A DNA stretch of 7,670 nt from Actinomycetota bacterium (lineage in GTDB: Bacteria > Actinomycetota > Acidimicrobiia > Acidimicrobiales > Microtrichaceae). The notes under the pieces are model-generated. The model was not told the origin of the DNA, made no database searches, and was given only the letters and a program-made list of their open reading frames with translations. The stretch lies in contig SXMI01000116.1 in the NCBI GenBank assembly GCA_005777415.1, positions 1 to 7,670 on the forward strand, given 5' to 3'. The position numbers and the translations under genes are program-made. Positions 4,784-7,670 of the stretch are shown here, piece after piece. Numbering within the stretch: the first letter of the stretch is position 1; the number at the start of each line of letters is the position of its first letter.

Positions 4784-5401
4784 ATGCCTCCGTCCACCCT
4801 GCACCTGTCCGACTCCGGCTGGGAGGTCCACAAGGTCGTCGTCGGTCCCGTGGACAACAACGTGTTCGTCCTGCGCTGCACGACCAGCGGCGAGGCGCTG
4901 CTCATCGACGCCGCCAACGAGCACGGACTCCTGCTCGACCTGGCCCGGTCGCTCGGCGTTCGCCGCATCGTCGAGACCCACGGCCACTGGGACCACATCC
5001 AGGCCGTGACCGAGCTCCGGGACGCCGGCTACTCCGTCGGCGTGACCGGCGCCGACGCCGCCATGCTGCCCAGCTACGACGAGGTGCTCGACGACGACGA
5101 CGTCCTCGAGGTGGGCGAGCTGCGCGTTCGGACGATCGCCACGCCCGGCCACACGGCGGGCTCCATGTGCTTCGCTGTCGCAGGCACGCCGCTGCTCTTC
5201 AGTGGGGACACCCTCTTCCCCGGCGGCCCCGGCGCCACCCACTTCGAGGGCGGGGACTTCCGCACCATCATCCGGTCCATCGAGGACCGGTTGTTCGTCC
5301 CCTACGGTTCCGACACGGTGGTGCTGCCGGGTCACGGTGACGACACGACGATCGGCGCCGAGTCCCCCCACCTGCAGGAGTGGGTGGATCGGGGTTGGTG
5401 A
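4784..5401 (+). CDS. Metallo-beta-lactamase-fold hydrolase (glyoxalase II-like)
   Basis: This 205-residue cytosolic protein is of the MBL fold. The metal ligands are in canonical order: HGHWDH (His66, His68, Asp70, His71), His123 in TPGHTAGSM, Asp142 in FSGDTLFPGGPG, and His184 in LPGHGDDT. All are present, so a dinuclear (Zn/Fe) active site is expected. The GPVDNNVFVLRC start (21-32) and SGDTLFPGG resemble hydroxyacylglutathione hydrolase-like small hydrolases that act on thioesters or lactones. Actinobacteria usually use mycothiol rather than glutathione, so the thiol carrier is open. The ATG at 4784 lies 6 nt after GAGACT. The TGA (5399-5401) overlaps the next GTG by 4 nt (GTGA), so the flavoprotein is translationally coupled to it. 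The substrate is not determined. Confidence 0.9.
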   Translation: MPPSTLHLSDSGWEVHKVVVGPVDNNVFVLRCTTSGEALLIDAANEHGLLLDLARSLGVRRIVETHGHWDHIQAVTELRDAGYSVGVTGADAAMLPSYDEVLDDDDVLEVGELRVRTIATPGHTAGSMCFAVAGTPLLFSGDTLFPGGPGATHFEGGDFRTIIRSIEDRLFVPYGSDTVVLPGHGDDTTIGAESPHLQEWVDRGW

Positions 5402-5901
5402 GCATCGACCCGGTCGACTGGACCACGTTCGTCGACGAGGCACCGGACCTGGCCGACGCCGTCACACCGCTGCTCCGGCGGACCGCCCACCACGTCCTGG
5501 CGACCCTGCGACGGGACGGTTCACCGCGGGTCTCGGGGACCGAGGTGCAGTTCGTCGGGCGGGAGCTCGTCGCCGGTTGCCCCGCCGGGTCGGCCAAGGC
5601 TCGTGACGTGCGCCGCGACGGGCGATTCGCCCTGCACACGAACCCGGGCGGACCCACCATGGACGGCGGCGATGCCAAGCTCGCCGGAGTCGCCGAGCTG
5701 CACACCGCCGGCGCACTCGTCGACGCCCTGGTCTCGAAGCTGCGCGACGCGGCCGACCACCCCGACCCGCCGGACGGCGTTGCGCTGCTCCGGCTCGGCC
5801 TCACCCAGGTCACCCACACCGCCATCCACCCGGACCGCGATCGGCTCGTCATCCGGACCTGGCACCCGGGACGCACCGTCGAGTCGGTCGAACGGGCCTG
5901 A
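5398..5901 (+). CDS. Pyridoxamine 5'-phosphate oxidase-related flavin-binding protein
   Basis: This 167-residue protein has the split-barrel PNPOx-like fold typical of FMN (sometimes F420 or haem) binding actinobacterial proteins. Visible pattern: HHVLATLRRDGSPRVSGTEV (31-50; strand-turn-strand 'DGSPRVSGTEV'), ELVAGCPAGSAKARDVRRDG (56-75; the SxKxRDL-type flavin phosphate-binding segment), FALHTNP (77-83), LAGVAELH (95-102) and the C-terminal LVIRTWHPGR (150-159). It is probably a small oxidoreductase; the substrate is unknown. GTG 5398 is chosen because it overlaps the MBL hydrolase stop and has GGGG just upstream; an in-frame GTG at 5380 would overlap the neighbour by 22 nt. Its last 53 nt overlap antisense with the end of the DUF4184-like gene. 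True PdxH activity is unlikely given divergence. Confidence 0.87.
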   Translation: MSIDPVDWTTFVDEAPDLADAVTPLLRRTAHHVLATLRRDGSPRVSGTEVQFVGRELVAGCPAGSAKARDVRRDGRFALHTNPGGPTMDGGDAKLAGVAELHTAGALVDALVSKLRDAADHPDPPDGVALLRLGLTQVTHTAIHPDRDRLVIRTWHPGRTVESVERA

Positions 5902-6673
5902 ACGGCCGGGCCGGGCTCCGACCGGCCACCCCCGACCCAACCCGCACGGCACCGGCCAACACCACCGCTCCCACCAGGCTGAGCGCGAACCAGGTCATGA
6001 CCACGATGGTGCTGCCCCGCTCGGTCTGCGTCGATGCCCACGCCGCAGCGGCGAGCGTCAGGAGCACCGCCACAGCACGCACCGCAGTCTCGGCGACGGG
6101 CCGCACCGGCGGAGTGGGCTCGACGCCGTTCCAGACGCAGATCGAACGATCGCGACCGGTGAGCCACATCTGCCAGAGGGCGACGATCGACAGCGCCACC
6201 GACGCCACGACCTGGAGCACCGACGCCACCCCCCGGTCGAGGCCCGGGACGACGCCGACCGCCCAGCCGGTCGGGTGGGTGAACCCGTCGATGACCACGT
6301 GCGAGACCGAACCGATGAGCAGCGACCCGACGATCACCCACCACCGGTACCGGACCCGACCGACGTGGCGGAGGTCCTGGAGGTGGAACCCGCCGGCATC
6401 CGGGAGGTACGGGGCCAGCGCCGGCAGCACGAGCCGCCGCAACAGGAGGGTCAGCACCAGCCCGACCGGCAGGCACCAGTTCCACTGGTCGGCCAGGGTG
6501 TGCCCCTCCCACCAGAGCGGGACCCCCGCCAGGTACCGCGGCGTGGTCCGCAACGTCGTGACCGCGAGGTCGGGCACCATGCTGCCGGCCACCAGGGCGA
6601 CGCCGTCCAGGCCGGGCCAGCGCCGCTTCATCGGCAGCACCGGCGCCTGGTGGGCGAGGAAGGTCACGGGCAC
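5849..6673 (-). CDS. DUF4184-like integral membrane protein
   Basis: This 274-residue protein resembles the DUF4184 family, whose members begin like this one (VPVTFLAHQAPVLPMKRRWP) and share a SMVPDL motif. Hydrophobic segments lie at about 24-38, 64-90, 110-127, 150-171, 196-213 and 222-246, so roughly five or six membrane helices. Possible metal ligands are His8, Asp35 in GSMVPDL, His58 in WWEGHTLADQW, and His125, Asp129, His133 in SVSHVVIDGFTH. This pattern recalls YdjM-type membrane metal-dependent hydrolases; that link is inference. The GTG at 6673 is chosen because family similarity starts there and a CACCAT hexamer ends 6 nt upstream. The frame is open much further upstream, but that part is antisense to the next gene. 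The C-terminal tail (about 248-274) is Arg/Pro-rich and overlaps antisense with the flavoprotein gene. Function is unknown. Confidence 0.8.
   Translation of the reverse strand: MPVTFLAHQAPVLPMKRRWPGLDGVALVAGSMVPDLAVTTLRTTPRYLAGVPLWWEGHTLADQWNWCLPVGLVLTLLLRRLVLPALAPYLPDAGGFHLQDLRHVGRVRYRWWVIVGSLLIGSVSHVVIDGFTHPTGWAVGVVPGLDRGVASVLQVVASVALSIVALWQMWLTGRDRSICVWNGVEPTPPVRPVAETAVRAVAVLLTLAAAAWASTQTERGSTIVVMTWFALSLVGAVVLAGAVRVGSGVAGRSPARPFRPVRPTRRCVPGARSG
5909..5927. terminator. Candidate hairpin after the PNPOx-like gene
   Basis: GGCCGG (5909-5914) and CCGGCC (5922-5927) form a perfect 6-bp stem with a 7-nt loop, beginning 8 nt after the TGA at 5899-5901. It lies inside the 3' part of the opposite DUF4184-like gene. 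No T-tract follows. A weak terminator at best. Confidence 0.25.
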
Positions 6674-6679
6674 CGGACC

Positions 6680-6733
6680 ATGGTGGCAGAGCACCGCGAG
6701 CGGCGGCATCGGGGGTCCCGCGTGGGCCACACT
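6680..6733. promoter_or_regulatory. Divergent promoter region between the DUF4184-like and hypothetical genes
   Basis: The two starts (6673 on the minus strand, 6740 on the plus strand) are only 66 bp apart. Minus strand: CACCAT at 6685-6680 ends 6 nt before the GTG at 6673. Plus strand: CACACT at 6728-6733 ends 6 nt before the GTG at 6740. Both fit the NANNNT geometry, though neither begins with T. No clear -35 or palindrome is visible. Confidence 0.4.
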
Positions 6734-6739
6734 GCGTCG

Positions 6740-7159
6740 GTGAGCCCTCCCCCGCTGCCCGCCGACGAGCGGCCGTTCGACGACACGCCGGTCCACACCG
6801 CCGACCTCCCGGCGACACCCACCCGCGACCGGAACATCCCGGCGACCGCCTGGGCCGAGGCGCCGGACGCCCTGTTGGCGATCGGCGACGACCTGTCGAC
6901 CGGGAACGACCTCCCGCCGGACGCCGACGGCGGCCCGCCCCGGATCGCGTACAAGCGCCGCCTCGGGCCCTGGCTCCTGTGGCGGGCCGGCCCCGCCAAG
7001 GGCGCCGACGCCCGGTACGCGGCGGTCGACGCCACGGATCTGGACCGGATGTTCACCTTCCGCCTGTTCCCGGACGGGTCGGGCCGGGGTGTCGGTCCCA
7101 GCGGGGCCACCCACGAGCGGTTCCGCACCTGGAAAGAGGATCTGCGTGACCACCACTGA
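6740..7159 (+). CDS. Hypothetical protein upstream of sufC (139 aa)
   Basis: I do not recognise this protein. It has 139 residues, is soluble, has no cysteine and no membrane segment. The N-terminal third is Pro/Asp-rich and probably disordered (SPPPLPADERPFDDTPVHTA). Then come RDRNIPATAWAEAPDALLAI (about 33-52), YKRRLGPWLLWRAGPAKGAD (74-93) and a C-terminal part RYAAVDATDLDRMFTFRLFP followed by GSGRGVGPSG and RFRTWKEDLRDHH. The lack of Cys argues against it being an Fe-S scaffold. Aromatic and basic residues in the middle (KRRLGPWLLW) could form an interaction surface. The GTG at 6740 lies 6 nt after CACACT; the frame is open upstream but that part overlaps the DUF4184-like gene. The TGA (7157-7159) is 60 nt before sufC, which has its own regulated promoter, so a role in Fe-S assembly is only a guess from position. 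Confidence 0.72.
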   Translation: MSPPPLPADERPFDDTPVHTADLPATPTRDRNIPATAWAEAPDALLAIGDDLSTGNDLPPDADGGPPRIAYKRRLGPWLLWRAGPAKGADARYAAVDATDLDRMFTFRLFPDGSGRGVGPSGATHERFRTWKEDLRDHH

Positions 7160-7180
7160 GCGGGCGAGCGCCGACCCCAC

Positions 7181-7210
7181 CTATTTCCACTACCTGAGTA
7201 GTGGAAATAG
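7181..7210. promoter_or_regulatory. Perfect 13-bp inverted repeat: candidate operator of the suf genes
   Basis: CTATTTCCACTAC (7181-7193) and GTAGTGGAAATAG (7198-7210) are perfect inverted arms around CTGA. The element is AT-rich in an otherwise very GC-rich region. It contains the likely -35 (TTTCCA, 7184-7189), and its last three bases are the first three of the -10 (TAGACT, 7208-7213). A dimeric repressor bound here would exclude RNA polymerase. SUF genes are commonly repressed by Fe-S or iron sensing regulators (SufR, Rrf2/IscR-type, Fur-type); the spacing (ACTA-N6-TAGT core) differs from the E. coli IscR type 1 site as I remember it. No T-tract follows, so it is not a terminator. Confidence 0.8.
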
Positions 7211-7213
7211 ACT
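7208..7213 (+). promoter_or_regulatory. -10 element (TAGACT) of the leaderless sufC promoter
   Basis: TAGACT ends exactly 6 nt before the GTG at 7220, with TTTCCA (7184-7189) 18 bp upstream as -35. No Shine-Dalgarno sequence exists between them. The -10 overlaps the right arm of the inverted repeat by three bases. Confidence 0.65.
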
Positions 7214-7219
7214 GCGCCC

Positions 7220-7670
7220 GTGAACGCACCGCTGTTCGAGATCACCGGCCTGCGCGCCGCCCCCGCCGACGACCCGGAACACGAGATCCTCCGAGGGGTC
7301 GACCTGACGGTCCGTGCCGGCGAGGTCCACGCCGTGATGGGACCCAACGGCTCGGGCAAGTCCACACTGGCGAGCACCCTCATGGGGTCGCCGGAGTACG
7401 CCGTCACCGGCGGCACCGTGCGGTTCCGCGGCGAGGACATCACCGACTGGGGGCCCGACACCCGGGGCCAGGCCGGCATCTTCCTCGCCTTCCAGTACCC
7501 CCAGGAGGTGCCCGGGGTGTCGGTGCGGCAGTTCCTGCGCCAGGCGCTCTCGGAGCGCAAGGGGATCGAGCTCTCGGTGCTCGAGATCCGCCTGGCCATC
7601 ATGGAGTGGATGGAACGCCTGAACATGGACCCGGCCTTCGCCGACCGGTTCCTCAACGAGGGGTTCTCGG
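7220..7670 (+). CDS. sufC: Fe-S cluster assembly ATPase SufC (N-terminal part, partial)
   Basis: This is the ABC-type ATPase of the SUF system, which works with SufB and SufD in the cytosol to build iron-sulfur clusters; it is soluble and not a transporter. The 150 residues present show EILRGVDLTVRAGEVHAVMG leading to the Walker A GPNGSGKST (41-49), the SufC-specific Q-loop region FLAFQYPQEVPGVSVRQFLR (88-107, Gln92), and the start of the signature LNEGFS(GG) at 145-150, cut by the window end. The Walker B, D-loop and H-loop lie outside; full SufC is about 250 residues. The GTG at 7220 is 6 nt after TAGACT. It stands first after the operator, so the suf transcript probably starts with sufC, with other suf genes expected downstream. 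The SufC identity is secure from the FQYPQEVPGV and LNEGFS motifs. Confidence 0.95.
   Translation, partial: MNAPLFEITGLRAAPADDPEHEILRGVDLTVRAGEVHAVMGPNGSGKSTLASTLMGSPEYAVTGGTVRFRGEDITDWGPDTRGQAGIFLAFQYPQEVPGVSVRQFLRQALSERKGIELSVLEIRLAIMEWMERLNMDPAFADRFLNEGFS

Noticed and set aside
4223..5443. Minus-strand open frame of 406 codons
   Set aside because: Antisense to the PIN toxin and the MBL hydrolase, both with complete catalytic motifs; its own product is Gly/Val/Arg-rich and motif-free.
5603..6739. Plus-strand frame open upstream of the 139-residue gene
   Set aside because: It is out of frame with the flavoprotein and antisense to the DUF4184-like gene; only the part from the GTG at 6740 is free of a competing gene and has a promoter.
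5268..6818. Minus-strand open frame of 516 codons
   Set aside because: Overlaps the DUF4184-like gene on the same strand in another frame and the flavoprotein antisense; Arg/Pro/Ala-rich composition without hydrophobic segments.
6674..7180. N-terminal extension of the DUF4184-like gene from 7180
   Set aside because: The extension is antisense to the 139-residue gene and Gly/Arg/Pro-rich; DUF4184-like sequence begins at 6673.
7181..7210. The long inverted repeat as a transcription terminator of the upstream gene
   Set aside because: No T-tract follows, the stem is AT-rich, and both core promoter hexamers of sufC lie in or overlap it; an operator explains it better.
1..7670. CRISPR array, tRNA, rRNA, insertion sequence or prophage
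   Set aside because: No regularly spaced repeats, no cloverleaf-like or ribosomal RNA sequence, and no transposase, integrase or phage proteins were seen on either strand.

Overview
The window is very GC-rich, densely packed double-stranded coding DNA with G/C-ending codons and many GTG starts. Gene content (homodimeric-type pyruvate dehydrogenase E1, an actinobacterial-style HhH-GPD protein, a FadE-type acyl-CoA dehydrogenase, a Phd/PIN toxin-antitoxin pair, a DUF4184-like protein, SUF iron-sulfur assembly) points to a high-GC actinobacterium. I suspect the Acidimicrobiia, but that placement rests on general resemblance and not on a search.

Layout. 1-577 (+): the C-terminal end of AceE, cut by the window edge. 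618-1205 (+): an HhH-GPD-fold protein with its own promoter. Converging on it is a four-gene minus-strand block, read from right to left: acyl-CoA dehydrogenase (3891-2776), a one-helix membrane protein (2741-2286), a 74-residue protein (2280-2056) and an alpha/beta-hydrolase-fold protein (2015-1215). A 140-bp divergent region (3892-4031) then leads to a plus-strand block: a Phd/YefM-like antitoxin and PIN toxin overlapping by 4 nt (4032-4310, 4307-4717), and a metallo-beta-lactamase-fold hydrolase and PNPOx-like flavoprotein also overlapping by 4 nt (4784-5401, 5398-5901). A minus-strand DUF4184-like membrane protein (6673-5849) overlaps the tail of the flavoprotein gene and is divergent from an unrecognised plus-strand gene (6740-7159). 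The window ends inside sufC (7220 onward).

Regulation is the most informative part. Seven starts carry an NANNNT -10-like hexamer exactly 6 or 7 nt upstream, which fixes the start codons and implies widespread leaderless transcription. The sufC promoter is embedded in a perfect 13-bp inverted repeat (7181-7210) that covers the -35 and runs into the -10. This is a strong candidate operator for an iron or Fe-S responsive repressor. The antitoxin promoter has a similar but smaller operator of three half-sites, as expected for Phd/YefM autoregulation.

Three enzyme-fold proteins (HhH-GPD, alpha/beta hydrolase, acyl-CoA dehydrogenase) lack the residue that normally does catalysis at its usual place, so their general fold names should not be read as proven activities. 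I found no tRNA, rRNA, CRISPR array, insertion sequence or prophage genes.
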